64,000 bases of DNA from Pseudomonadota bacterium (GCA_023423695.1 JAFAFA010000079.1:405605-469604), one strand, 5' to 3'; shown: positions 53,985-62,405, numbered from the stretch's first letter. Notes: a model not told the origin generated them from the sequence alone. Program-made: numbers and translations.

Positions 53985-54146
53985 AACCTCGGTCTCCGTG
54001 AGCGGTTCGGTCGAACAGCACGTCAGGCGACCGATTGAACCGCAAACCGGTGCGCAGCGCCACAGGACATTGCGCCGCGCACCACATTCCGAGGTGTTTT
54101 GTTTCCGCATGACGGGTCGGACGGAACCGCCGACCCGCATCCGGGG

Positions 54147-54935
54147 TCAGTGGTTTAGAATTTGGCTGAGGAAGAGGCGCGTGCGCTCCGACCTCGGATT
54201 CGAGAAGAAGTTGTCCGGAGTGTCCTGCTCGACGATCTCGCCGCGGTCCATGAAAATGACGCGGTCGGCGACCGACTTGGCGAAGCCCATCTCGTGCGTC
54301 ACGCACAGCATGGTCATGCCGTCTTCCGCCAGCCCGATCATGACGTCCAGCACCTCCTTGACCATCTCGGGGTCGAGTGCGGAGGTCGGCTCGTCGAACA
54401 GCATCACCTTCGGGCTCATGCAGAGCGACCGCGCGATGGCGACGCGCTGCTGCTGGCCGCCCGACAGCTGGCCGGGATACTTGTGGGCCTGCTCGGCGAT
54501 GCGCACCCGCTTCAGGTAGCTCATCGCGATCTCCTCCGCCTCCGCCTTCGGCTTCTTGCGGACCCAGATCGGGGCGAGCGTGCAGTTCTCCAACACGGTC
54601 AGGTGCGGAAACAGGTTGAAGTGCTGGAACACCATGCCGACTTCGCGCCGGACCAGCTCGATGTTCTTCAGGTTGTTGGTCAGTTCGATCCCATCGATGA
54701 CGATGGTGCCCTTCTGATGCTCCTCAAGCCGGTTCAGGCAGCGGATCATCGTCGATTTGCCGGAGCCCGAGGGGCCGCAGACGACGATGCGCTCACCCTT
54801 CTGGACGTTGAGGTCGATGTTCTTCAGGACGTGGAATTCGCCGTACCATTTGTTGACGCCCGTGCAGCGGATGATTTCCTCGCCGCTGAGGATGTGCTTG
54901 GCCTTGGCGGTGCCCTGGGACATGGCCTGGGACAT
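54147..54935 (-). CDS. aapP: general L-amino acid ABC transporter, ATP-binding protein
   Basis: Predicted 262-residue ATPase of a polar amino-acid importer. Walker A is GPSGSGKST, the signature is LSGGQQQRVAIARSL, and Walker B is MLFDEPTSALDPEM. It is the fourth gene of aapJQMP, 29 bp after aapM. By family it drives uptake of many L-amino acids and may also contribute to amino-acid efflux in rhizobia. Confidence 0.93.
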   Translation of the reverse strand: MSQAMSQGTAKAKHILSGEEIIRCTGVNKWYGEFHVLKNIDLNVQKGERIVVCGPSGSGKSTMIRCLNRLEEHQKGTIVIDGIELTNNLKNIELVRREVGMVFQHFNLFPHLTVLENCTLAPIWVRKKPKAEAEEIAMSYLKRVRIAEQAHKYPGQLSGGQQQRVAIARSLCMSPKVMLFDEPTSALDPEMVKEVLDVMIGLAEDGMTMLCVTHEMGFAKSVADRVIFMDRGEIVEQDTPDNFFSNPRSERTRLFLSQILNH

Positions 54936-54964
54936 TGGTCGTGGTCTCCCTTGACGGCGTGGAT

Positions 54965-56071
54965 CTAGCGACGGTGGCCGCGATTGAGATCGCGTTCCAG
55001 CTTCTGGCTATACTTGGACATGCTGTAGCAGAAGACCCAGTAGATCACGCCGATGAACAAATAGGCCTCGCGGTAGAAACCGCGCCAGGACGGATCGGAC
55101 AGTGCGGCCTTCGCGGTGCCGAGCAGGTCGTACAGGCCGATGATGATGACCAGCGAGGTGTCCTTGAAGAAGCTGATGAAGGTGTTCACCAGCGGCGGAA
55201 TGGCGATGGCCAGCGCCTGCGGCAGGATGATCTTGCGCATCTTCTGCCAATAGGACAGCCCCAGCCCGTCCGCGGCCTCGTACTGGCCCTTCGGGATCGC
55301 CTGCAGACCGCCGCGGATGGCTTCGGCCATATAGGCGGCGGCGAACATGATGAAGGCGATCTGGGCGCGCAGCAGCTTGTCGATCGACACGCCGTTGGGC
55401 AGGAACAGCGGCAGCATCACCGAGGCCATGAACAGCAGGCTGATCAGCGGCACGCCGCGGATCAGCTCGATGTAGGTGACGCACAGCACCTTGACCGCGG
55501 GCATGTTCGACCGGCGGCCCAGCGCCAGCAGGATCGCCACCGGGAAGGCCACGGCCAGACCGATCACCGACAGGATGAGGGTCAGCGGCAGGCCGCCCCA
55601 CAGCGTGTTCTCGACATAGGTCAGGCCGAGGACGCCGCCCCACATCAGCACGGCGACCAGCCCCAGCCCAGCGGCCCAGACCAGCCCCAGCCACGGCTTC
55701 CAGAAGCGGCGGTCGCAGCTGACCACCAGCAGGGCGATGATGACGCAGATCGTCACCAGCGGGCGCCACTGCTCATCCCACGGGAACATCCCGAACATGA
55801 TGAAGCGCAGCTTCTCGCTGATGAAGCCCCAGCAGGCGCCGCCGGCATCCTGGCGGCAGACGGTGGAGGTCGCATCGAACCCGTGGGCGCGGACCAGCAG
55901 CCAGTTGACGAAGGGCGGGATCGCCGACGCCAGAAGGGCCAGCACCAGCAGCGTCAGGATGGCGTTGTACCACGTGTTGAACAGGTTGTTCCGCAGCCAC
56001 GCGAGCGGGCCGACGGTGTTGGCCGGCGGACGCTCGTCCGGCAGGCCGACGCTTTGCACGTTGTCGGTCAT
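54965..56071 (-). CDS. aapM: general L-amino acid ABC transporter, permease
   Basis: Predicted 368-residue inner-membrane permease of the His/Glu/Gln/Arg opine (HisM) family. Multiple helices and the EAA-type loop EAIRGGLQAIPKGQYEAADGLGLS are present. It has a longer N-terminal part than typical HisM permeases, a feature of the Aap type. The start lies 5 bp after the aapQ stop, so they are coupled. Confidence 0.93.
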   Translation of the reverse strand: MTDNVQSVGLPDERPPANTVGPLAWLRNNLFNTWYNAILTLLVLALLASAIPPFVNWLLVRAHGFDATSTVCRQDAGGACWGFISEKLRFIMFGMFPWDEQWRPLVTICVIIALLVVSCDRRFWKPWLGLVWAAGLGLVAVLMWGGVLGLTYVENTLWGGLPLTLILSVIGLAVAFPVAILLALGRRSNMPAVKVLCVTYIELIRGVPLISLLFMASVMLPLFLPNGVSIDKLLRAQIAFIMFAAAYMAEAIRGGLQAIPKGQYEAADGLGLSYWQKMRKIILPQALAIAIPPLVNTFISFFKDTSLVIIIGLYDLLGTAKAALSDPSWRGFYREAYLFIGVIYWVFCYSMSKYSQKLERDLNRGHRR

Positions 56072-56076
56072 GGCCG

Positions 56077-57276
56077 TTACCGCTCCACCAGCGCGATGCG
56101 CTTGTTGTACCAGTTCATGAAGATCGAGATGCTGAGGCTGATGACCAGATAGGTGCCCATGATCATCGTCACGCCTTCGATCGCCTGACCGGTCTGGTTC
56201 AGCGTCGTGTTGGCGATGGACACCAAATCCGGGTAGCCGATGGCCAGCGCTAGAGAGCTGTTCTTGGTCAGGTTCAGATACTGGCTGGTCAGCGGCGGCA
56301 CGATCACCCGCAGCGCCTGCGGCAGGATGACGAGGCGCAGCGTCGGGCCGCTGGGCAGGCCGAGCGCGCGCGCCGCCTCCGTCTGGCCCCAGTTGACCGC
56401 CGTGATGCCGCTGCGCACCACCTCGGCGATGAAGGCCGCGGTGTAGATGGTCAGTCCGGTCAGGATGGCGAAGAACTCGGGCGAGATGGCCGCGCCGCCG
56501 GCGAAGTTGAAGCCGGCCAGCTTCGGCACGTCCATCGCCGCCGGCGCGCCGCCGGCGATCCAGGTCAGCAGCGGCAGGCCGACGATCAGGCCCAAACCGG
56601 TCCAGCCGGCCGGGAAGGTCTGCCCGGTCCGCGCCTGCCGCGCCCTGGCCCAGCGCGATACGCCCCAGGCGGCGACGATGGCGACCAGCAGGGCGATACC
56701 CATGTTGGCCCAGACGGGATCGGGTGCCGGAACCGGCACGCGCAGGCCGCGCTGAGACAGGAAGACGCCCGGCAGCGGGTTCAGAGCCTGGCGCACCGGC
56801 GGCAGGCTTTCCGACACCAGCGCATACCAGAAGAACAGCTGCAGCAGCGGCGGGATGTTGCGCACCACCTCGACATAGGTCGAGGCGAGCTTGGCGATCA
56901 GCCAGTTGCTGGACAGGCGGGCGACGCCGATGATCGTGCCGATGATCGTCGCCAGAATGACGCCGATGATCGACACCTTCAGCGTGTTCAGCACGCCGAC
57001 CAGAAAGGCACGGCCATAGCTGTCCTTCGGCGAATAGTCGATCAGCGATTCGCCGATGCCGAAGGCCGCTTCACGCTCCAGGAAATCGTAACCGGTCGCG
57101 ATCGAGCGCCGCGCGAGGTTGTCGAGCGTGTTGGAAATAAGGAACCAGCCGACCAGGACGACCGCGCCGACCACCAGGATCTGGTAGACGATGGCGCGGA
57201 ACGTCGGGTCGCTGAGGGAAAACGATACGCCACCCGGCGGCGGAGCGCCTTGGGTGGTCCGGGTCTCGGTCGCCAC
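56077..57276 (-). CDS. aapQ: general L-amino acid ABC transporter, permease
   Basis: Predicted 399-residue inner-membrane permease partner of AapM. It shows eight or so hydrophobic segments, including ILVVGAVVLVGWFLISNTL and IALLVAIVAAWGVSRW, and the EAA-type loop VRSGITAVNWGQTEAARALGLPSG. The start is GTG 57276 with GGGGGAG upstream. A hairpin lies between aapJ and this gene, which may reduce permease expression relative to the binding protein. Confidence 0.93.
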   Translation of the reverse strand: MATETRTTQGAPPPGGVSFSLSDPTFRAIVYQILVVGAVVLVGWFLISNTLDNLARRSIATGYDFLEREAAFGIGESLIDYSPKDSYGRAFLVGVLNTLKVSIIGVILATIIGTIIGVARLSSNWLIAKLASTYVEVVRNIPPLLQLFFWYALVSESLPPVRQALNPLPGVFLSQRGLRVPVPAPDPVWANMGIALLVAIVAAWGVSRWARARQARTGQTFPAGWTGLGLIVGLPLLTWIAGGAPAAMDVPKLAGFNFAGGAAISPEFFAILTGLTIYTAAFIAEVVRSGITAVNWGQTEAARALGLPSGPTLRLVILPQALRVIVPPLTSQYLNLTKNSSLALAIGYPDLVSIANTTLNQTGQAIEGVTMIMGTYLVISLSISIFMNWYNKRIALVER

Positions 57277-57442
57277 GGACTACTCTCCCCCAACCATCGC
57301 GCCCCATACGGTGCCCACGCGGTCCCGGACGTTCTTCCGGGCATTTCCCACACCGTAGGGGATGCAACATGTCTCCCAATGCGGCCCCCTGCGCGGGCGC
57401 TTCACCGGCACCCTTCGCGACCGCTCCTCAAAGAACCGGAAG

Positions 57443-57472
57443 GCCGCCCCCGGCAATGGGCCGGCGGGCGGC
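57443..57472 (-). terminator. hairpin between aapJ and aapQ
   Basis: GCCGCCC (57443-57449) pairs with GGGCGGC (57466-57472) around an inner CCGG/CCGG pairing. It lies 20 bp after the aapJ stop without a long T run, so it more likely attenuates or protects mRNA than ends transcription. Confidence 0.55.
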
Positions 57473-57492
57473 GCTTCCAGCTGTGCCGTTCC

Positions 57493-58512
57493 TTACCGGA
57501 ACGGCTGGGCGTACATCAGGCCACCCTTGGTCCACAGCGCGTTCAGGCCGCGCTCCAGCTTCAGCGGGGTGCCCGGGCCGACGTTGCGGTCGAAGATCTC
57601 GGCATAGTTGCCGACCTTCTTCACGACGTTGTAGGCCCACTTCTCGTCCAGCCCCAGAGCCTTGCCCATGCCCGGCGTGGTGCCGAGATAGCGCTGGATG
57701 TCCGGGTTCTTGGAGTTGGTGAACTCGTCGATGTTCTTGGAGTTGATGCCGAACTCCTCGGCCTGGATGGTCGCGAAGACCGTCCACTTAACGATGTCGA
57801 ACCACTGGTCGTCACCATGGCGCACGGCCGGGGCCAGCGGCTCCTTGGAGATGACTTCCGGCAGGATGACGTGATCGTCCGGAACCGGGGCGACACCGGC
57901 ACGGGTGCCGGCCAAGCCGGACACGTCGGTGGTCAGCACGTCGCAGCGGCCAGCGAAGTAGGCGGCGTTCACCTCGTCGTTCGACTCGATGACGACGGGG
58001 TTGTAGGTCATGTTGTTGGCGCGGAAATAGTCCGCCAGGTTCAGTTCGGTCGTGGTGCCGGACTGCACGCAGACGGTGGCGCCGTTCAACTCCTTGGCGC
58101 TCTTCACGCCCAGCTTCTTCGGAACCATGAAGCCCTGGCCGTCATAATAGGTGACGGGGGCGAAGTTCAGGCCGACGGAGGTGTCGCGGGTCAGCGTGGC
58201 GGTCGTGTTGCGCGACAGCAGGTCGACTTCGCCGGACTGGATGGCCGGGAAGCGCTGCTGGGCCGACAGCGGGGTGAACTTGACCTTGTTCGGGTCATTG
58301 AAGATGGCGACGGCGATGGCACGGCAATAGTCGACGTCGAGGCCGGTCCAATTGCCGGCGCTGTCGGGGTTGCCGAAGCCCGGCAGACCGGCATTCACGC
58401 CGCATTGAACGAAGCCGCGCTGCTTGACGGTGTCGAGCGTGGCAGCACCGGCGGCGACACTGGCGGAAACGACCACGGCCGCTGCGGCGGCGGCCAGGAA
58501 CCCTGACTTCAT
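57493..58512 (-). CDS. aapJ: general L-amino acid ABC transporter, substrate-binding protein
   Basis: Predicted 339-residue periplasmic binding protein. A signal peptide (FLAAAAAAVVVSASVAAGA-A) is followed by the GFVQCGVNAGLPGFG and LDVDYCRAIAVAIFND blocks characteristic of AapJ. The start ATG 58512 follows GGTGGAG. It is first in aapJQMP; binding-protein genes usually lead such operons and are expressed most. Confidence 0.93.
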   Translation of the reverse strand: MKSGFLAAAAAAVVVSASVAAGAATLDTVKQRGFVQCGVNAGLPGFGNPDSAGNWTGLDVDYCRAIAVAIFNDPNKVKFTPLSAQQRFPAIQSGEVDLLSRNTTATLTRDTSVGLNFAPVTYYDGQGFMVPKKLGVKSAKELNGATVCVQSGTTTELNLADYFRANNMTYNPVVIESNDEVNAAYFAGRCDVLTTDVSGLAGTRAGVAPVPDDHVILPEVISKEPLAPAVRHGDDQWFDIVKWTVFATIQAEEFGINSKNIDEFTNSKNPDIQRYLGTTPGMGKALGLDEKWAYNVVKKVGNYAEIFDRNVGPGTPLKLERGLNALWTKGGLMYAQPFR

Positions 58513-58873
58513 ATTATTAACTCCACCCTGTTCTTGCGTTCTTCGCATTTGAGCGGTCTGACGACGCGCCTGACGACGCCGGCCGTTTGCTCCCGACAGG
58601 CTGGCACGGGGCCAACCCTGTGAGGATCGCGACGCAGCCATGCGCGTGGATCAAGAGTGCATCAACTTGATCCGACTTGTCGAATCCTCCGTGCATTGGT
58701 GGTGTTACCAGAAGATCCCGACGGCCGGCGGCCTCCCCGACACAATCGGCGATGGCCGCAAGGCTTCGGGGATGACACAATGTTCGGCCGTGCCGCCATC
58801 GCCCAGTGGAGGCAACCTCCCGATGGGCGACTCAAAGCGAGCCGGGTTACCGCTCCAGCCAAACGGACAGTCG
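58513..58873. promoter_or_regulatory. divergent region between aapJ and metC
   Basis: This 361-bp region holds the divergent promoters. A hairpin at 58800-58829 (CGCCCA...TGGGCG outer and GGAGG/CCTCC inner stems) lies 44 bp before metC. ATCAACTTGAT at 58661-58671 is a palindrome but in the wrong arm order for an FNR box. No riboswitch that I recognise is present. Confidence 0.45.
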
Positions 58874-60052
58874 ATGAAGGACGTCACGCAGGATACGATT
58901 CTCGTTCACGCCGGCCGCGACCCACGGAACAACCACGGCATCGTCAATCCGCCGGTCTATCACTGTTCGACCGTGCTGTTCCCGACCCTCGACGCGCTGG
59001 AGGAGAGCGACCGCAACACGCTGGAAGGCGTGCATTACGGCCGCATGGGCACGCCCACGACCTTCGCCTTCGAAGAGGCGGCGGCGGCGCTGGAGGGCGG
59101 CTTCAAGGCGGTGAACACCGGTTCCGGGCTCGCCGCCATCGCGGTCGCCCTGTCGGCCTTCACCAAGGCCGGCGACCATGTGCTGATCACCGACAGCGCC
59201 TATGGCCCGACGCGGCGTTTCGCGAAGGAGACGCTGGCCCCCTACGGCGTCGATGTGGAGTTCTACGATCCCTGCATCGGCGCTGGCATCGCCGCGCTGC
59301 TGCGGCCGAACACCAGCGTGGTCTTCCTCGAATCGCCGGGATCGCTGACCTTCGAGGTGCAGGACGTTCCGGCCATCGCCGCAGCGGCGAAGAAGGTCGG
59401 CGCCACGGTGATGATCGACAACACCTGGGCCACCCCGCTGTTCTTCCGCCCCTTCGACCATGGCGTCGATCTGTCGATCCATGCCGCCACCAAATATATG
59501 GTGGGCCATGCCGATGCGATGCTGGGCGTCGTCACCTGCCGCGACGAGGCGAGCTGGACCGCGGTGAAGAAGGCGGCCACCCGCTTCGGCATCTGCGGAG
59601 GACCGGACGACCTCTATCTCGGCCTGCGCGGCCTGCGGACGCTGTCGGTGCGCATGCGCCAGCATCAGGAAAGCGCGCTGGCGCTCGCCGACTGGCTGGC
59701 GAGCCAGCCGGAGGTGACGCGCGTTCTGCACCCCGCCCGTCCCGACTTCCCCGGCCATGCCCTGTGGAAGCGCGACTTCACCGGTTCGAGCGGCCTGTTC
59801 TCCATCGTCATCAATCAGGTGCCGCGCAAGGCGCTGGCGGCGATGCTGGACGGGATGGAACTGTTCGGCATGGGCTACAGCTGGGGCGGCTTCGAAAGCC
59901 TGATCCTGCCGACCCGTCCGGCCGCCGTGCGCTCCGCCACCCGCTGGACCGATCCGGGACAGGTCCTGCGCCTGCATGCCGGGCTGGAAAGTGCCGACGA
60001 CCTGATCCGCGACCTGGACGCCGGCTTCCGCCGGATGGCCGCCGCCCTGTGA
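58874..60052 (+). CDS. metC: cystathionine beta-lyase
   Basis: Predicted 392-residue PLP enzyme of the Cys/Met metabolism family, converting cystathionine to homocysteine in methionine synthesis. PLP Lys is in SIHAATKYMVGHADAMLG; NTGSGLAAIAVAL and GYSWGGFESLILP are typical of MetC rather than MetB. ATG 58874 fits homologue starts (MKDVTQDTILVHAGRDP) although its ribosome site is weak; ATG 58823, 10 bases after GGAGG inside a hairpin, is a real alternative adding 17 residues. hisI follows 28 bp after. Confidence 0.92.
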   Translation: MKDVTQDTILVHAGRDPRNNHGIVNPPVYHCSTVLFPTLDALEESDRNTLEGVHYGRMGTPTTFAFEEAAAALEGGFKAVNTGSGLAAIAVALSAFTKAGDHVLITDSAYGPTRRFAKETLAPYGVDVEFYDPCIGAGIAALLRPNTSVVFLESPGSLTFEVQDVPAIAAAAKKVGATVMIDNTWATPLFFRPFDHGVDLSIHAATKYMVGHADAMLGVVTCRDEASWTAVKKAATRFGICGGPDDLYLGLRGLRTLSVRMRQHQESALALADWLASQPEVTRVLHPARPDFPGHALWKRDFTGSSGLFSIVINQVPRKALAAMLDGMELFGMGYSWGGFESLILPTRPAAVRSATRWTDPGQVLRLHAGLESADDLIRDLDAGFRRMAAAL

Positions 60053-60080
60053 GCGGCAGACCAGTGAGGAGTGATTTTCC

Positions 60081-60515
60081 ATGACGGACACACCGTCTCT
60101 CGATGCTGCGCCGTATGACGAGGTTCTGGCCGCCATCCGCTTCACCGCCGACGGGCTGGTGCCCGCCATCGCCCAGGCGGACGGCACCGGCGAGATCCTG
60201 ATGATGGCATGGATGAACCGCGATGCGGTGGTCGAGACGCTGGCGACCGGCCGCGTCTGCTACTGGTCACGCTCGCGCGGCGGGCTGTGGCGCAAGGGAG
60301 AGACCTCCGGTCAGGTGCAGCGGCTGATAGATTTCCGGGTGGACTGCGACGGCGACACCCTGCTGCTGATCGTGGAGCAGGACGGCGTCGCCTGCCATAC
60401 CGGACGGCGCAGTTGCTTCTATCGTGCTTGGCGCGACGGGCGGCTGGAGACCATCCAGGAGGTCGAGACCGATCCTGCCATCCTCTATGGCGGGCATTCG
60501 CACAGCCACAGCTGA
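60081..60515 (+). CDS. hisI: phosphoribosyl-AMP cyclohydrolase
   Basis: Predicted 144-residue zinc enzyme, the third step of histidine synthesis. Metal ligands are in DFRVDCDGDTLLLIVEQ and CHTGRRSCFY; MMAWMNRDAV and WSRSRGGLWRKGETSG are conserved. GAGGAG precedes the ATG. It follows metC after 28 bp and is followed by small RNA C. Confidence 0.93.
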   Translation: MTDTPSLDAAPYDEVLAAIRFTADGLVPAIAQADGTGEILMMAWMNRDAVVETLATGRVCYWSRSRGGLWRKGETSGQVQRLIDFRVDCDGDTLLLIVEQDGVACHTGRRSCFYRAWRDGRLETIQEVETDPAILYGGHSHSHS

Positions 60516-60571
60516 GAGGGCCGGACGGGAGACGAGTCGCCGCCAAGGCGGTGAGGGTTCGCGATCGATCG

Positions 60572-60585
60572 TTGATCCACATCAA
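60572..60585 (+). promoter_or_regulatory. perfect FNR/FixK-type box of small RNA C
   Basis: TTGAT-CCAC-ATCAA is a perfect palindromic match. Its centre lies 41.5 bp before the inferred start at 60620, and TATAGA at 60607-60612 fits the -10 hexamer. Confidence 0.72.
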
Positions 60586-60619
60586 CGCTGCGCCCCGGCC
60601 GAAGGGTATAGAAACTCTC

Positions 60620-60683
60620 TTGTCTCTAACCCTCCCTGTATATGACTGCGCCGGGCGTTCCTCTGAACGCCCGGTTATTTTTT
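60620..60683 (+). ncRNA. predicted small RNA C (FNR-box family)
   Basis: Predicted 64-nt transcript. It carries the same 17-nt block (TGTCTCTAACCCTCCCT at 60621-60637) at its 5' end and a 10-bp GC-rich hairpin (CCGGGCGTTC/GAACGCCCGG, 60651-60674) followed by TTATTTTTT. It has the best promoter of the three: a perfect FNR/FixK-type palindrome, correct spacing and a good -10. It lies 105 bp after the hisI stop, so it is probably its own unit. A 14-base segment of its terminator also occurs near 16494, probably by chance. Confidence 0.7.
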
Positions 60684-61032
60684 GCCCGGCTGCCGGCTTC
60701 GCAATCCCGGTTATTGGATGGCGCGTTTGCGCCGCAGAACCTCTTTCGGACGATCCGCTCCGTCACTGTCTTCCGACCGGGGCCTAGGGCCTTCCTTTGC
60801 GCAACATGCCCTTCGGCCTTCCAACTGGTGTCCTTCTGCAAGCCGAAGCCTGTCCATATGGGGGAGAAAACCCGTTTTCTGTCTCAAGAATAACCCACTC
60901 CCAGTCACAAATACCTGGAAAAAAGAAACATAATGGATCGATGATTTAATCAATGTATGAACATCTGTGTCATTTCCTCAAATCCCCTTTGTATTGCTCC
61001 TTTATCGCTTTTCGACCGCCCGGGACCCATGG

Positions 61033-61047
61033 TTAACATCTGGTTAA
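61033..61047 (+). promoter_or_regulatory. CtrA-type site 1
   Basis: TTAA-CATCTGG-TTAA matches TTAA-N7-TTAA exactly; on the other strand it extends to TTAA-N7-TTAACCAT, the full CtrA consensus. It is 39-53 bp before the RTX start. Confidence 0.7.
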
Positions 61048-61050
61048 TCG

Positions 61051-61066
61051 TTAACAGCACGTTAAC
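61051..61066 (+). promoter_or_regulatory. CtrA-type site 2
   Basis: TTAA-CAGCACG-TTAAC is a second exact TTAA-N7-TTAAC match, starting 3 bp after site 1 and ending 20 bp before the RTX ATG. So close to the gene it could act as activator or repressor site. Confidence 0.68.
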
Positions 61067-61086
61067 GGCACTGATGGAGAGACGCC

Positions 61087-61770
61087 ATGCGCCAGTTCTG
61101 GGGGACTTCGAACAACGACACCATGACCGGCACCGCCTCTGACGACCGTCTCGACGGTCTGGACGGCGACGACCGTGTCTACGGCGCCGGCGGGAACGAT
61201 CTGCTGTATGGCGAACGCGGAAACGACTCGCTGATCGGTGGGGTGGGCAACGACAAGCTCTATGGCGGCGACGGCAACGATTGGCTCGGCGACCCCTATG
61301 GCAAGGACGAACCCGGCAACGATTCGATGTGGGGCGATGCCGGCAACGACCAACTGTTCGGCGGTGACGGCGACGACTGGCTGAACGGCGGGACCGGCGA
61401 CGACATCGTCAAGGGCATGCGCGGCAACGACACCATGATCGGCGGCAGCGGCAACGACATGCTGTACGACAGCTACCGTGACGGCGGCGCCGACCTGTTC
61501 CAGCCGGGCACCGGCAACGACACCATGGTCAGCTATTATGATGGTCTGCCTGACCGCTTCCTGATCGAACAGGCGACCGGCGGCTTCGGCACCGACACCA
61601 TCAACTACTTCGAGAAGGGCATCGACCAGATCGAGTTCCACGGCTATCGCGCCTGGGAGATGGGGATGACCAACAACGGCTCGGCCACCACCTTCGCCTT
61701 CACCGACGGCTCGTCGCTGACGGTCGATCAGATCGGGCTCGCTGCCGGTCACGACTTCATCTTCACCTGA
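61087..61770 (+). CDS. RTX calcium-binding repeat protein
   Basis: Predicted 227-residue acidic secreted protein. Residues 1 to about 140 form a series of RTX nonapeptides (GGxGxDxLx type, for example GGDGNDWLG, GGDGDDWLNG and GGSGNDMLYD), which fold as a calcium-stabilised beta roll. The C-terminal 85 residues end with a hydrophobic-tail segment (GHDFIFT), as expected for a type I secretion signal. No enzymatic domain and no hlyB/hlyD genes are nearby; the tolC gene at 42 kb could serve as the outer-membrane component. GGAGAG precedes the ATG. Tandem CtrA-type sites lie upstream. Confidence 0.88.
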   Translation: MRQFWGTSNNDTMTGTASDDRLDGLDGDDRVYGAGGNDLLYGERGNDSLIGGVGNDKLYGGDGNDWLGDPYGKDEPGNDSMWGDAGNDQLFGGDGDDWLNGGTGDDIVKGMRGNDTMIGGSGNDMLYDSYRDGGADLFQPGTGNDTMVSYYDGLPDRFLIEQATGGFGTDTINYFEKGIDQIEFHGYRAWEMGMTNNGSATTFAFTDGSSLTVDQIGLAAGHDFIFT

Positions 61771-61910
61771 CCTGTCCGGACGGAGGACTCCCGCGGGCGA
61801 TGGGGTCACCCCGTCGGCGCGCGGGACCTCCGGCACGGCTTGCGCTGTTGCACTGGCGGACATATCCGCGCCCTTTGAAGGCGCGCCGCCAGAAGAAGGG
61901 CCAAGAACCG

Positions 61911-62405
61911 ATGGACCAACGCCGCCATTCCTTCCGACCGCGCCGCCTCCTGCTGTCAGCGTCCCTCCTGTCGGCATTGGCGCTGGGTGCCTGCGCCGGT
62001 TCCTCCGACATGGGAGGCGTGCCCTCGGCGGAGGTGGCGACGAGGCCGCCGATCGAATTGGTCGGCCTGACTGTGCAGACGCCGGACGGCCGGCGCATCC
62101 TGGGCAACGTGTCCGATCTGGTGATCGGGCCGACCAACCGGGTGGAGCAGGCGATCGTCACCGTCGGGGCTCCGCGCTACCCGACCGAGCACAAGGTGAC
62201 GGTCAACAGTGAAAACCTGCGCTACGCCCACAACCGTCAGGCCGTGATTCTCACCGGCATGACGGTGGAGCAGTTCGCGGCCCTGCCGCCCACCGGCGTC
62301 AGCGACCGCATGATGTCGCTTGGCGGTGGTCCAGGCTATGGGCCTCCCCTCGCAACCGGCGGCACGGCGCCGACCAACTGGGCCGGGGCCACCCAACCCC
62401 GCTGA
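61911..62405 (+). CDS. lipoprotein with PRC-barrel-like domain
   Basis: Predicted 164-residue lipoprotein. The lipobox LGAC (SALALGAC) at the end of a signal peptide marks an acylated Cys. The body includes VQTPDGRRILGNVSDLVIGPTNRVEQAIVTVG, resembling a PRC-barrel, a fold used for RNA or protein contacts. The tail is Gly/Pro-rich. Function unknown. ATG 61911 is used; an upstream frame to 61800 is not signal-like. A terminator follows. Confidence 0.75.
   Translation: MDQRRHSFRPRRLLLSASLLSALALGACAGSSDMGGVPSAEVATRPPIELVGLTVQTPDGRRILGNVSDLVIGPTNRVEQAIVTVGAPRYPTEHKVTVNSENLRYAHNRQAVILTGMTVEQFAALPPTGVSDRMMSLGGGPGYGPPLATGGTAPTNWAGATQPR

Larger units (their letters stand above)
60684..61086. other. 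intergenic region before the RTX gene
   Basis: About 400 bp without a convincing gene. The second half (60850-61080) is clearly more AT-rich than anything else in the window and leads into the tandem CtrA-type sites. Short frames here have no good ribosome site. Confidence 0.5.

Noticed and set aside
58661..58671. ATCAACTTGAT as an FNR-type box before aapJ/metC
   Set aside because: Arms are in inverted order (ATCAA first), and the N4 spacer is missing, so it does not fit TTGAT-N4-ATCAA.
58700..58873. SAM- or SAH-type riboswitch before metC
   Set aside because: A hairpin is present, but I could not match a SAM-II, SAM-I or SAH consensus core.
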